Source: CAJFUR01 sp904420575
GTDB lineage: Bacteria; Actinomycetota; Coriobacteriia; Coriobacteriales; Eggerthellaceae
Assembly (NCBI GenBank): GCA_965119745.1
Contig: OZ221973.1
Location: 2,294,001 to 2,358,000 of the forward strand
Length of the DNA stretch: 64,000 bases
Reading direction: 5' to 3'
Below are positions 8,908 through 16,876 of this stretch, one piece after another. How positions within the stretch are numbered: position 1 is the first letter of the stretch; each line of letters starts with the position of its first letter. The position numbers and the translations under genes are program-made. The notes under the pieces are model-generated. The model searched no databases. It was not told the DNA's origin and saw only the letters and a program-made list of their open reading frames with translations.

Positions 8908-10440
8908 GTGGCAGAAGCGGTGGCGGCGACGCCTCGGCGACATATGGCGCGTGGCGTGGCCTGCGCGCTTGCAGGGGGCGTGTGCTGGGGCTTTTCCGGC
9001 ACATGTGCCCAGCTGCTCATGGACGGCTACGGCGTGCCCGCGTTGTGGATCACGTGCGCGCGCATGGTCATCGCGGCGGCGTGCTTCCTGTTCATGACGG
9101 CTGTGCGCGACTGGCGGAGCCTGATCGCCGTGTTCCGCGACGTGCGCTCCGTCGTGCAGATCGCGGCCTTCGCGCTCTTCGGCATCCTGCTCACCCAGGT
9201 GAGCTACCTCACCACCATCGGCTACACCAACGCCGCCACGGGCACGGCGCTCGAGCAGGTGGGCCTCGTGCTCATCATGCTGTACGTGTGCGTGCGGGCG
9301 CGCCGCCTTCCCCGCGTGCGGGAGGTGGCCGGGCTTCTGTGCGCGCTGGCCGGCATGTTCGCGTTCGCCACGCAGGGGGATTTGGGGAGCCTGGCCATCC
9401 CGCCGGAGGGGTTCGCGTGGGGGCTGCTTTCTGCGGTGGCGCTCGCGTTCTACACGCTCCTTCCGGTGCGCGTGCTGGGCAAGTGGGGGTCGCTTCTGGT
9501 GACGGGGCTGGCCATGCTCTTCGGAGGCGCGGCGGCCACGGTGGCCGTGCAACCCTGGGCCATGCCCGTGCAGCTGTCGGGCGGCGCGCTCGTGGCCATC
9601 GTGGCCATCGTGCTCGTGGGCACGCTGGGCGCCTACATGCTCTACCTGCAGGGCGTTGCCGACGCCGGGCCGGTGAAGGCGAGCCTGCTCTGCAGCATCG
9701 AGCCTGTGGCCGCCCTGGTCATCTCGGCGCTGTGGCTGCAGGCGCCGGTGTCGGCATGGGACGTCGCCGGCTGCGTGGCCATCGTGGCCATGGTGGTGCT
9801 GGTGACGGAGCGCGAAGAGGCGCCCGCCGACGCGGCGGCGGGCGTGGTGTCAGGGGAGCCCGATCCGCCGCTGTTCGCGGGACGTGCGTCGGAGCTGGGC
9901 TACTACGCGGACAGGCCGGCCACCCGCGAGGACTTCGCCCAAGTGTCGCGCCTTCTGGAAGAGGGACGGCAGGCCATAGCCGCGCTCGGCATCGACGAAG
10001 GCCCGAAGAAGTACCCTTCGTCGCGACGCCTCATGCGAAGCATCAAGGACGGCACCTGCCATGTGGTCGAAGACGCACGGGGCAATCCGCTTGCGGTGTT
10101 CGCCGTGTCGTTCTCGCCTGACAAGAACTACGCGCGCGGCATCGAGGGCGCCTGGCTCACCGAAACCGACGCCTGCCCACAGCCCTACGCGGAGCTGCAT
10201 TGGGTGGCCGTCGACGAGGACGCCCGCCATCGCGGCGTGGGCATGTTCGTGCTCGACCGCGCCGAGCGCATCGCACGCGCCGGCGACCGCGCGTCGCTGC
10301 GCGCCGACGTGTACGAGCGCAACGTTCCCATGCAGAGGCTGCTGGAGAAGCACGGCTACGAGCGGTGCGGCACCATCGAGGTCCGCGACGTGTTCGGCCG
10401 CCAGAAGCGGCGGGTCGCCTACGAGCGGCTGCTCCGCTAG
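8908..10440 (+). CDS. EamA/DMT permease fused to a GNAT acetyltransferase domain
   Basis: The N-terminal 300 or so residues form a ten-segment drug/metabolite transporter with two EamA repeats (GGVCWGFSGTCAQLL near residue 20; GTLGAYMLYLQGVADAGPVK in the second half). From about residue 335 a complete GNAT N-acetyltransferase follows, with the acetyl-CoA loop seen in DEDARHRGVGMFVLDRAE and the usual ending RLLEKHGYERCG. The best start is GTG 8908, which follows AAAGAGG; ATG 8944 is the alternative. The GNAT part is clearly related to the separate protein encoded 37 bases downstream, which suggests duplication and fusion. Joining an exporter to an acetyltransferase suggests that the substrate is acetylated and exported; this is inference. 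Confidence 0.85.
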   Translation: MAEAVAATPRRHMARGVACALAGGVCWGFSGTCAQLLMDGYGVPALWITCARMVIAAACFLFMTAVRDWRSLIAVFRDVRSVVQIAAFALFGILLTQVSYLTTIGYTNAATGTALEQVGLVLIMLYVCVRARRLPRVREVAGLLCALAGMFAFATQGDLGSLAIPPEGFAWGLLSAVALAFYTLLPVRVLGKWGSLLVTGLAMLFGGAAATVAVQPWAMPVQLSGGALVAIVAIVLVGTLGAYMLYLQGVADAGPVKASLLCSIEPVAALVISALWLQAPVSAWDVAGCVAIVAMVVLVTEREEAPADAAAGVVSGEPDPPLFAGRASELGYYADRPATREDFAQVSRLLEEGRQAIAALGIDEGPKKYPSSRRLMRSIKDGTCHVVEDARGNPLAVFAVSFSPDKNYARGIEGAWLTETDACPQPYAELHWVAVDEDARHRGVGMFVLDRAERIARAGDRASLRADVYERNVPMQRLLEKHGYERCGTIEVRDVFGRQKRRVAYERLLR

Positions 10441-10477
10441 GCGCCGGCAACTCATCGGAGAAGGGGATTCGGAAGAC

Positions 10478-11011
10478 GTGGATTTTCGCAAGGCTGGCGA
10501 ACAGGACATCGACCTCATCATGGGCATCCTCGCCGACGGGCGCGCTGCGCTGCAGGCGCTCGGCATCGACCAGTGGCAGGGAGGCTACCCGCACCGTGCC
10601 GTCGTGGAGGCCGACGTGACGCGCGGCGAGTCCTACGTGGCGAAGGACGGCGATCTGGCCGTGGCGACGATGATGGTCGGGTTCTCGGGAGAGCGCATCT
10701 ACGACTTCATCACGGCCGGCGCGTGGCTCACCGACTCCTCGTCGGCCGACCCGGGCTACGGGGTGGTGCATCGCGTGGCCGTGGCGCTCGCGCATCGCGG
10801 GCGGGGCGCCGCGTCGTTTCTGCTCGAGCAGGCCGAGAGCCTCACCTGGCAGGAAGGCCTGGCCAGCGTGCGCATCGACACCCATCCGGGCAACGCCCCC
10901 ATGCGGCGGCTGCTGCTCAAGCGCGGCTACGCCGAGTGCGGGACCGTCTACATCGACCATGCGGAAGGAGCCACCCCCGACCGCGTGGCCTACGAGAAGC
11001 TGCTGCGCTGA
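10478..11011 (+). CDS. Stand-alone GNAT acetyltransferase, paralogue of the preceding C-terminal domain
   Basis: This 177-residue GNAT protein has the CoA-binding segment ALAHRGRGAASFLLEQAE and the ending MRRLLLKRGYAECG, close to the domain fused to the upstream permease (both contain LGID, GAWLT and YEKLLR/YERLLR-type segments). The GTG start at 10478 is supported by GGAGAAGGGG. It lies 37 bases after the fusion gene and is probably co-transcribed. The acetyl acceptor is unknown. Confidence 0.85.
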   Translation: MDFRKAGEQDIDLIMGILADGRAALQALGIDQWQGGYPHRAVVEADVTRGESYVAKDGDLAVATMMVGFSGERIYDFITAGAWLTDSSSADPGYGVVHRVAVALAHRGRGAASFLLEQAESLTWQEGLASVRIDTHPGNAPMRRLLLKRGYAECGTVYIDHAEGATPDRVAYEKLLR

Positions 11012-11096
11012 CGGCCGGTTCGGCCTGCTGTTTTTCCGGCCACTGTCGATATTCTGTCGGTTGCGGACAGGCGGGCGGCCTGTGCGTTCCGCAGCG

Positions 11097-11102
11097 TATA
11101 AT
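11097..11102 (+). promoter_or_regulatory. Consensus -10 (TATAAT) nine bases before an ATG
   Basis: A perfect TATAAT ends nine bases before the ATG at 11112. Transcription would begin within a few bases of the start codon, so the mRNA is probably leaderless or nearly so. No ribosome-binding site precedes the ATG. Confidence 0.6.
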
Positions 11103-11111
11103 ACGGGCATT

Positions 11112-12026
11112 ATGTCTGAGCGCTCTCGTGAAAAAATCGCCCTGCTCGTGTTCGTGGCCTTGGTCGTGTTCGGAGGCTGCTGCCTGCTCGGCTACATCGT
11201 GGCCGGCCATTCCTGGAACGTCGCCGCCTCGTCCCTCGACGACACCTTCGGCAGCATGGACGGCTACACCACCATCGTGTACGCCGGGACGGTCGAACCG
11301 CAGAAGGCGGGCGGCGCGGCCGACGACGAGGACGCGGTAGGGTTCGCCGCAAGCGGCGCTTCCGATGCGGGCGGCCCTGACGCGCAGGCGGGCTCGGTGG
11401 GATCCGAAGACGGGGCGCAGGAGCCTGCGCCGGGCGGCCTGCCGGGCGGTGCGGGAGATGCCGAAGGCCCCAACGCGGGCGAGGCCGCGCCCTCGGCCGA
11501 CGACGATGAGGGCACGGTTTCCGCCGGACGAGGCGAAGGTGCGGCTTCGGGCGCGAAGGACCCGGCCGGTGCGGCGTCGGGTTCCGGGAAGAAGGACGCG
11601 AGGAAACCGGTCACGGTCGAGGACGTCCGCGCCAGCTACGAGGACAAGAACGCGACGGTGTTCTCCCTCGACACGACGGACCTGCCGCACTACCGCGAAG
11701 GCGTCATCCTGAAGAAAGGCGGCCACCGTTTCGGCGTCTTCAGCGTGGACGGCCGCACGTCCCTCATGGCGCTCAAGCGTCAGATCGCCTACTTCGAGAA
11801 GCACGAGGTGGACTTCGTCGTGGCGCTCACGCCCGACAAGAGGCTCGTCGAGCGCGTGGCGGACGGCCTCGACATCGTCGTCTCGACGCAGGACGAAGCC
11901 CTGTTCGTCATGGGAGAGACGGCAGACGGCACGTTCTACGTCGACGCGCCCGAGAAGGGCTCGGTCGGCGTCATCCTCATCTCTCCCAGCAACGTGGTGT
12001 CGGCGAAGGTCGTCGAAGAGCTGTAG
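11112..12026 (+). CDS. Membrane-anchored protein with a degenerate phosphoesterase-like C-terminal domain
   Basis: I do not recognise this as a named family. It has one N-terminal membrane segment (residues about 9-32, ALLVFVALVVFGGCCLLGYI), a disordered alanine/glycine/glutamate/proline-rich linker (about 55-170) and a C-terminal domain of about 130 residues outside the cell. That domain (KKGGHRFGVFSVDG, then LKRQIAYFEKHEVDFVVALT, then VADGLDIVVSTQ) follows the spacing of the second half of 5'-nucleotidase/calcineurin-like phosphoesterases, but the metal-binding GHxH signature and the whole first metal-binding half are absent. If the relationship is real, it is probably a non-catalytic binding domain. 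The resemblance is read by eye and is weak. Confidence 0.6.
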   Translation: MSERSREKIALLVFVALVVFGGCCLLGYIVAGHSWNVAASSLDDTFGSMDGYTTIVYAGTVEPQKAGGAADDEDAVGFAASGASDAGGPDAQAGSVGSEDGAQEPAPGGLPGGAGDAEGPNAGEAAPSADDDEGTVSAGRGEGAASGAKDPAGAASGSGKKDARKPVTVEDVRASYEDKNATVFSLDTTDLPHYREGVILKKGGHRFGVFSVDGRTSLMALKRQIAYFEKHEVDFVVALTPDKRLVERVADGLDIVVSTQDEALFVMGETADGTFYVDAPEKGSVGVILISPSNVVSAKVVEEL

Positions 12027-12052
12027 GAACGAGAGCTTCGCCAGAACATGAG

Positions 12053-12083
12053 GAAGGCGCGGCCGATTCGGCCGCGCCTTCCC
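12053..12083. terminator. Bidirectional terminator between convergent genes
   Basis: GGAAGGCGCGGCCGA at 12053-12067 pairs perfectly with 12069-12083 around a minimal loop. It sits between the convergent genes ending at 12026 and 12112 and can serve both. Confidence 0.85.
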
Positions 12084-12111
12084 AAGCGCCATATGGCAGG
12101 CCGGGCGAGGA

Positions 12112-13443
12112 CTACACGATGCCCTGGGCCATCATGGCGTCGGCCAGCTTCTTGAAGCCGGCGATGTTGGCGCCCATGACGTAGTTGCCCTCGTGGCCGA
12201 ACTCCTTGGCCGCGTCGTCGGCCGCATGGTAGATGTTCTTCATGATGCCCTGCAGCTTGGCGTCGACTTCCTCGAACGTCCAGGACAGGCGCTCGGAGTT
12301 CTGCGACATCTCCAGCCCGGAGGTGGCCACGCCGCCGGCGTTCGCCGCCTTGCCGGGGCAGAACACCACGCCGTTCTCCATCAGGTAGTCGGTGGCCTCC
12401 ATGGTGGTGGGCATGTTCGCGCCCTCCGCCACGATCTTCACGCCGTTGGCGACCAGTTGCTTCGCATCCTCGATGAGCAATTCGTTCTGCGTGGCGCACG
12501 GCAGCGCGATGTCCACCGGCACGCTCCACACGCCGCGGCCGTCGTGGTAGTCCACGCCTTCCTTGCGCTTGGCGTATTCGCTGATGCGTCCGCGCTCGAC
12601 TTCCTTGATCTGCTTCACCAGGTCCAGGTCGATGCCCGCCGGGTCGTGGATCCAGCCGGTGGAGTCGGACAGGGTGACCACCTTGGCGCCGAGCTGCTGG
12701 GCCTTCTCGGTGGCGTAGATGGCCACGTTGCCGGAGCCGGACACGGCCACGGTCTTGCCCGCGAAATCGTCGTCGTGGCAGCTCAGGTACTCCTGCACGA
12801 AGTAGACCAGGCCGTAGCCCGTCGCCTGCGTGCGGGCCAGCGAGCCGCCGTAGGACAGGCCCTTGCCCGTGAGCACGCCTTCCCAGACGTTCTTGATGCG
12901 CTTGTACTGGCCGAACAGGTAGCCGATCTCGCGCGCGCCCGTGCCGATGTCGCCGGCCGGCACGTCGGTGTCGGCGCCGATGTGCTTGCAGAGCTCGGTC
13001 ATGAAGCTCTGGCAGAAACGCATGACCTCGGCGTCGGACTTGCCCTTCGGGTCGAAGTCGCAGCCGCCCTTGCCGCCGCCCATAGGCAGCGTGGTCAGGC
13101 TGTTCTTGAAGATCTGCTCGAAGCCCAAAAACTTGATGATGCCCAGGTTCACGGAAGGATGCAGGCGCAGGCCCCCCTTGTAGGGCCCCAGGCAGCTGTT
13201 GAACTGCACGCGGAAGCCGCGGTTCACCTGGACCTTGCCTTCGTCGTCCACCCAGGGCACGCGGAACATGATCACGCGTTCCGGCTCCACGATGCGCTCG
13301 AGGAGCCCTGCGGCCTCGTATTCGGGATGCGCTTCGATGACCGGCTCCAGCGAGGTGAGCACCTCGGTTACGGCCTGGATGAATTCGGGCTGCTCGGCGT
13401 TCTTGGCTTTGACCTGTTCGATGACTCGTTCGACGTAGCTCAC
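12112..13443 (-). CDS. gdhA: Glutamate dehydrogenase (NADP-type, hexameric)
   Basis: The enzyme catalyses reversible reductive amination of 2-oxoglutarate to glutamate and is the main ammonium-assimilation route in many anaerobes. The 443 residues match bacterial 50-kDa hexameric GDH. The catalytic lysine region LPMGGGKGGCDFDPKG, the segment PAGDIGTGAREIGYLFGQY and the nucleotide-fold VAVSGSGNVA are all present. The start is GTG (13443-13441) with AGGAGG six bases upstream. A -10-like TATAAT lies upstream on the same strand at 13480-13485. It shares a bidirectional terminator with the preceding gene. Confidence 0.97.
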   Translation of the reverse strand: MSYVERVIEQVKAKNAEQPEFIQAVTEVLTSLEPVIEAHPEYEAAGLLERIVEPERVIMFRVPWVDDEGKVQVNRGFRVQFNSCLGPYKGGLRLHPSVNLGIIKFLGFEQIFKNSLTTLPMGGGKGGCDFDPKGKSDAEVMRFCQSFMTELCKHIGADTDVPAGDIGTGAREIGYLFGQYKRIKNVWEGVLTGKGLSYGGSLARTQATGYGLVYFVQEYLSCHDDDFAGKTVAVSGSGNVAIYATEKAQQLGAKVVTLSDSTGWIHDPAGIDLDLVKQIKEVERGRISEYAKRKEGVDYHDGRGVWSVPVDIALPCATQNELLIEDAKQLVANGVKIVAEGANMPTTMEATDYLMENGVVFCPGKAANAGGVATSGLEMSQNSERLSWTFEEVDAKLQGIMKNIYHAADDAAKEFGHEGNYVMGANIAGFKKLADAMMAQGIV

Positions 13444-13479
13444 GGCGGACCTCCTGTTGACGTTGCTCGGACGTCCTTC

Positions 13480-13485
13480 ATTATA
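13480..13485 (-). promoter_or_regulatory. -10 element (TATAAT) of gdhA
   Basis: On the minus strand this reads TATAAT, 37 bases before the GTG start of gdhA. No good -35 is seen at 16-19 bases. Confidence 0.5.
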
Positions 13486-13648
13486 GATAACGGAAAGCCG
13501 CGGCGGCGGATTTTTAAAAAAGACGAAACAATGCCCATCGGTGGCCGGCGCCGGCGACGCGCAAGGGGCCGGCCACCGACGGCGGGGCGCCGTGGCGGCC
13601 GGCGATGGGCGTGCGGCCGCCTCGTGGCCGGCCGCCTCGTTGGCGGCG

Positions 13649-14002
13649 TCAGCGCCCCAGCAGGTGGCGGACGGCGGCCACGGGGTGTTTCGTCAGCATG
13701 CGGGGGCCGGCGTAGCGCATGACGGAGCGGATCCGGTCGCGCATTTCGGGGCGGTAGCAATGGTTGCCGCATTCCTCGCACGAGGTCTTCGCCTCCATCT
13801 TGCGGCAGCGCTCCGTGCGCAGCACGGCGTAGGCGTCCATCTGCGCGCATTCCGGGCATACGGCCTCGCCGCAGTGCGCCCGCTCGGTGCGCGCTTCGGG
13901 CGCATGATTGCCGGCGCAGTTGAGCGCCACCATCTGCGAGATGGTGCGCTTTTCGCGCTCTCGGCGTTTGGCGGTCTTCGGGCTGTCTCCCGTGCGGTCC
14001 AT
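13649..14002 (-). CDS. ygbA: YgbA_NO (nitrous oxide-stimulated promoter) family zinc protein
   Basis: The protein has 117 residues and carries the family landmarks EKRTISQMVALNCAGNH, CPECAQMDAYAVLR, TSCEECGNHCYRPEMRDRIR and MRYAGPRMLTKHPVAAVRHL. The cysteine/histidine spacing implies bound metal. In enterobacteria ygbA is controlled by the nitric-oxide repressor NsrR and helps growth under nitrosative stress; the biochemical role is not settled. The ATG at 14002 has GGAAGG upstream and gives an N-terminus rich in lysine and arginine as in the family; ATG 14038 is an alternative with no ribosome site. The nap operon elsewhere in the window gives a possible reason for needing nitrosative-stress tolerance. 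Confidence 0.85.
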   Translation of the reverse strand: MDRTGDSPKTAKRREREKRTISQMVALNCAGNHAPEARTERAHCGEAVCPECAQMDAYAVLRTERCRKMEAKTSCEECGNHCYRPEMRDRIRSVMRYAGPRMLTKHPVAAVRHLLGR

Positions 14003-14464
14003 GCGTCCTTCCGCTCTCTGCGTCTTCGTATGTGGCATGCGCTCGCGGCCTGTGGCCGCCGGCTTGCGGCGCCCCTGCGGCGCGAGTTCGCCAGCGGCTT
14101 GCGGTGCCTGCGTGCGCACCCGGCGTCGCTCGTGCGGGCGCAAAGAAGCGCCCTGCGCATCGCCCGGCGGCGCCTTCGGGCATGTCGGCACCTGCGAGCA
14201 TACCAGAACGCGCGGCCGCGCGCATGGGGGAGAACCCCTTGCTTCGGCTCTCCGGCCTTCGCTGCGCCGTTTCGCCGCCTGCGGGCCTTGCGCGGTCGAC
14301 GGTCCCGGGTTCGAATCGCGCGTGGCCGACGTGCCGCCCCGTTCCGAGGGACAAGCAGGGCGGCCGTGGACAGAATTGCCTCGATTCCGTAGATTCTGCG
14401 CCTCTTGGAGCTTTCCGGCCGAACGCTGTATGGAAAGCGCCTGGTCACAACCGACCATTTCCTA

Positions 14465-14521
14465 TTATTTACAATCTAAGATAAAGAATCGAGGCGATTT
14501 CGTCCACCCGCGTTCGCCCAT
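14465..14521 (-). other. Possible 18-residue leader ORF ending in ILDCK
   Basis: On the minus strand an ATG at 14521 opens 18 codons ending FFILDCK and TAA. The last codons ATC TTA GAT TGT AAA differ only synonymously from ATC CTC GAC TGC AAA, the end of a 13-codon minus-strand ORF at 46305-46346 upstream of napG. The shared DNA is 14466-14484. It may be a leader peptide, a conserved binding site or the remnant of a repeat. No ribosome site is evident, so translation is unproven. Confidence 0.3.
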
Positions 14522-14644
14522 CCGATCGAGGGGCGCCGCAGGCGGGACGGTGGACGCCTGCGGGCCCTGCGCGGTCCAGGGTCCGGCTCTTTTGCAAACC
14601 GCGTGGAGGGCGGTCGGGGCGACGGGAACGCCTGTGCGGTTTGC

Positions 14645-14650
14645 TATACT
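14645..14650 (+). promoter_or_regulatory. -10 element (TATACT) six bases before the uvrC ATG
   Basis: TATACT ends six bases before the ATG at 14657, which would place the transcription start at or next to the A of the start codon. No ribosome-binding site is present between them. This fits a leaderless mRNA. Confidence 0.6.
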
Positions 14651-14656
14651 GGCGGC

Positions 14657-16876
14657 ATGGACGAACGACGCGAACACCATAATCAGAACGGCGAGCCGTT
14701 CGCCGACTCCTTCTCCGACGGCGACGCGGGCGGCTTCGAACGCCTGGAAGATGCGGGCGAAGCCGTGGCCTGGGATGACGCGACTGCCGCCGCGCGCCTC
14801 GAGCGCGAGGGGCGGCGGCGCCCCTCGCTCGACCGCGCCATGCGCGCCTTCGACCCCGAGGCGGGGGCGGGCGCGGCGGCCGACAAGCTCGAACGCATCA
14901 AGCGCGAACTGGACAGCGTGCCGGCGCTGCCGGGCGTGTACCTGTGGAAGGACAAGTCCGGCCAGGTCATCTATGTGGGCAAGGCGAAACAGCTGCGTGC
15001 CCGCATGCGCCAGTACGTGAACTTCCAGGACGACCGCGCCAAGATACCGCTGCTGGTCGACCAGATCGACAGCTTCGACTACATCGTGGTGGAGAACGAG
15101 CACGAGTCGCTGGTGCTGGAGAAGAACCTCATCAACCAGCACAGCCCGTTCTTCAACGCCGACTTCAAGGACGACAAGTCCTACCCGTTCATCGCGCTCA
15201 CCAAGGGCGACGCGTATCCGGCCATCAAGTACACGCGCGAGAGGCACCGACCCGACACCAAGTACTTCGGACCCTACACCGACAGCCGCGCCGCCCGCGA
15301 CATGGTGGACATCGCGCGCCGCGTGGTCCCTTTGTGCGCCACGTCGTGCGCCGAATGGCGGCGCATGACGCGCAAGTTGGAACGCGGCGACAAAAACGCG
15401 TTCCTGAACTGCGAGGTGGAGCGCCCGTGCTTCGACGCGCACGTGGGCTTGGGCCCCGGCGCGTGCTGCGGCCGCATCGCGCCAAAGGAGTACGCCGAGA
15501 ACGTGCGGCGCATCGAGCGGTTCCTGTCCGGCCAGCACCGCGAGTTCGTGGACGAGTTGACCGGCGAGATGCAGGAGGCGGCCGCCGAGCTCGACTTCGA
15601 GCGCGCGGCACGCATCAAGGCGCGCATCGACACCATCAACGGCTTGGCCGACAAGCAGCACGCCGTGTCCACGCGCAACCTGGACGCCGACGTGGTGGGC
15701 CTGTTCCGCGAGGAGACGGTGGCGGGCGTGCACGTGTTCATGGTGCGCGAGGGCCGCATCATCAACTCGAACGAGTTCGTGCTGAACCGCGGCAAGGACG
15801 TGCCCGACGACGACCTGCTGCACATGTTCCTGCTGCGCTACTACGACGCGACCACGTCCATCCCGCACGAGGTCATCCTGCGCGACGAGCCCGAGGACCG
15901 CGAAGCCATGGAAGCGTGGCTCACGAGCAAGCTGGCCAGCGTCCATGGTGCGAAGGTCCGCATAACCACGCCGCAGAAGGGCGAGAAGGCCGAGCTCGTG
16001 GGCATGGCCGAGACCAACGCGAAGCACACGCTCATGCGCTACAAGGTGCGCACGAACTACGACGACAAGCGCATCAACGACGCGTTGCTGCAGCTGGAGA
16101 GCGCCCTTGCTCTGGACGCACCGCCGATGCGCATCGAGTGCTTCGACATCTCCACCATCCACGGCTCCTACACGGTGGCCTCCATGGTGGTGTTCACGAA
16201 CGGCAAGCCCGACAAGAACCAGTACCGTCGCTTCAAGATCAAGACGCCGCTCGACGAGGCGAACGACTTTCTATCCATGCAGGAGGTCATGAGCCGCCGC
16301 TACGCGCCCGAGCGCATGGCCGACGAGCGCTTCGGCTCAAAGCCCGACCTCGTCATCCTCGACGGCGGCAAGCCGCAGCTTACTGCGGCGCTCGCCATGT
16401 TCGACGAGATGGGGATCGACGACATCGCGATGTGCGGCCTGGCAAAGCGCGACGAGGAGCTGTTCGTGCCCTGGCAGGACACGGGCCCCGTCGTGCTGCC
16501 CAGCGGCTCGGCTTCGCTCTACCTGGTGAAGCAGGTGCGCGACGAGGCGCACCGCTTCGCCATCACGTTCCACCGCGAGCTGCGCGGCAAGGGCATGACG
16601 GCCTCCATCCTGGACGACGTCGTGGGCATGGGCCCCGTGCGCAAGAAGGCGCTGCTTTCGCACTTCAAGTCGTTTCGGAACCTGAAATCCGCCACGCTCG
16701 AGGAGATCAAGGAGGCCCGCGTCGTGCCCGCGGAGGTGGCCGAGGAGCTCTACCGCGTGCTGCAGCAGTATAATAGGGAGCGGAAGGACGAACGCGTGGT
16801 GGGCGAAGCGACCGAACAGGCGGAGGCCGACGGCGCGGACCCTGCGTTTGCGGAGGCCGGAAAGGAAGTCTCATGA
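14657..16876 (+). CDS. uvrC: Excinuclease ABC subunit C
   Basis: UvrC makes the dual incision in nucleotide excision repair. An N-terminal extension of about 75 acidic residues precedes the GIY-YIG nuclease (LPGVYLWKDKSGQVIYVGKAKQ, residues about 93-115). The UVR segment follows near residue 300, then the RNase H-like second nuclease (IECFDISTIHGSYTVASMVVF, near 495; LVILDGGKPQL, near 567), and a C-terminal helix-hairpin-helix (VVGMGPVRKKALLSHF). The total of about 739 residues is longer than the usual 600-680 because of the N-terminal extension. The ATG at 14657 lies directly after a -10 hexamer. It overlaps rapZ by four bases. Confidence 0.96.
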   Translation: MDERREHHNQNGEPFADSFSDGDAGGFERLEDAGEAVAWDDATAAARLEREGRRRPSLDRAMRAFDPEAGAGAAADKLERIKRELDSVPALPGVYLWKDKSGQVIYVGKAKQLRARMRQYVNFQDDRAKIPLLVDQIDSFDYIVVENEHESLVLEKNLINQHSPFFNADFKDDKSYPFIALTKGDAYPAIKYTRERHRPDTKYFGPYTDSRAARDMVDIARRVVPLCATSCAEWRRMTRKLERGDKNAFLNCEVERPCFDAHVGLGPGACCGRIAPKEYAENVRRIERFLSGQHREFVDELTGEMQEAAAELDFERAARIKARIDTINGLADKQHAVSTRNLDADVVGLFREETVAGVHVFMVREGRIINSNEFVLNRGKDVPDDDLLHMFLLRYYDATTSIPHEVILRDEPEDREAMEAWLTSKLASVHGAKVRITTPQKGEKAELVGMAETNAKHTLMRYKVRTNYDDKRINDALLQLESALALDAPPMRIECFDISTIHGSYTVASMVVFTNGKPDKNQYRRFKIKTPLDEANDFLSMQEVMSRRYAPERMADERFGSKPDLVILDGGKPQLTAALAMFDEMGIDDIAMCGLAKRDEELFVPWQDTGPVVLPSGSASLYLVKQVRDEAHRFAITFHRELRGKGMTASILDDVVGMGPVRKKALLSHFKSFRNLKSATLEEIKEARVVPAEVAEELYRVLQQYNRERKDERVVGEATEQAEADGADPAFAEAGKEVS

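Larger units (their letters stand above)
14003..14656. other. Gene-free 650-base region between divergent ygbA and uvrC
   Basis: No convincing gene is seen. An AT-rich pocket at 14455-14490 stands out from the GC-rich surroundings and carries the 19-base motif described separately. A roughly 30-base sequence beginning GCCTGCGGGCC occurs twice as an imperfect direct repeat (from 14278 and from 14557). The promoter of uvrC lies at the right end. Confidence 0.6.

Noticed and set aside
5895..10121. Very long open frame overlapping uvrA and the DMT-GNAT gene
   Set aside because: Its composition is arginine/glycine/histidine-rich with no motif, as expected for an alternate frame of GC-rich genes; uvrA motifs are in the other frame.
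13500..13648. GC-rich palindromic stretches between gdhA and ygbA
   Set aside because: They consist of repeated GGCCGGC-type words expected by chance at this composition; no defined element could be drawn.
14296..14330. CGGGTTCGAATCGCG looks like a tRNA T arm
   Set aside because: The bases either side do not form a T stem, and no acceptor, D or anticodon arms are found upstream.
14626..14642. Possible SOS box before uvrC
   Set aside because: GGAACGCCTGTGCG mismatches the consensus at several fixed positions.
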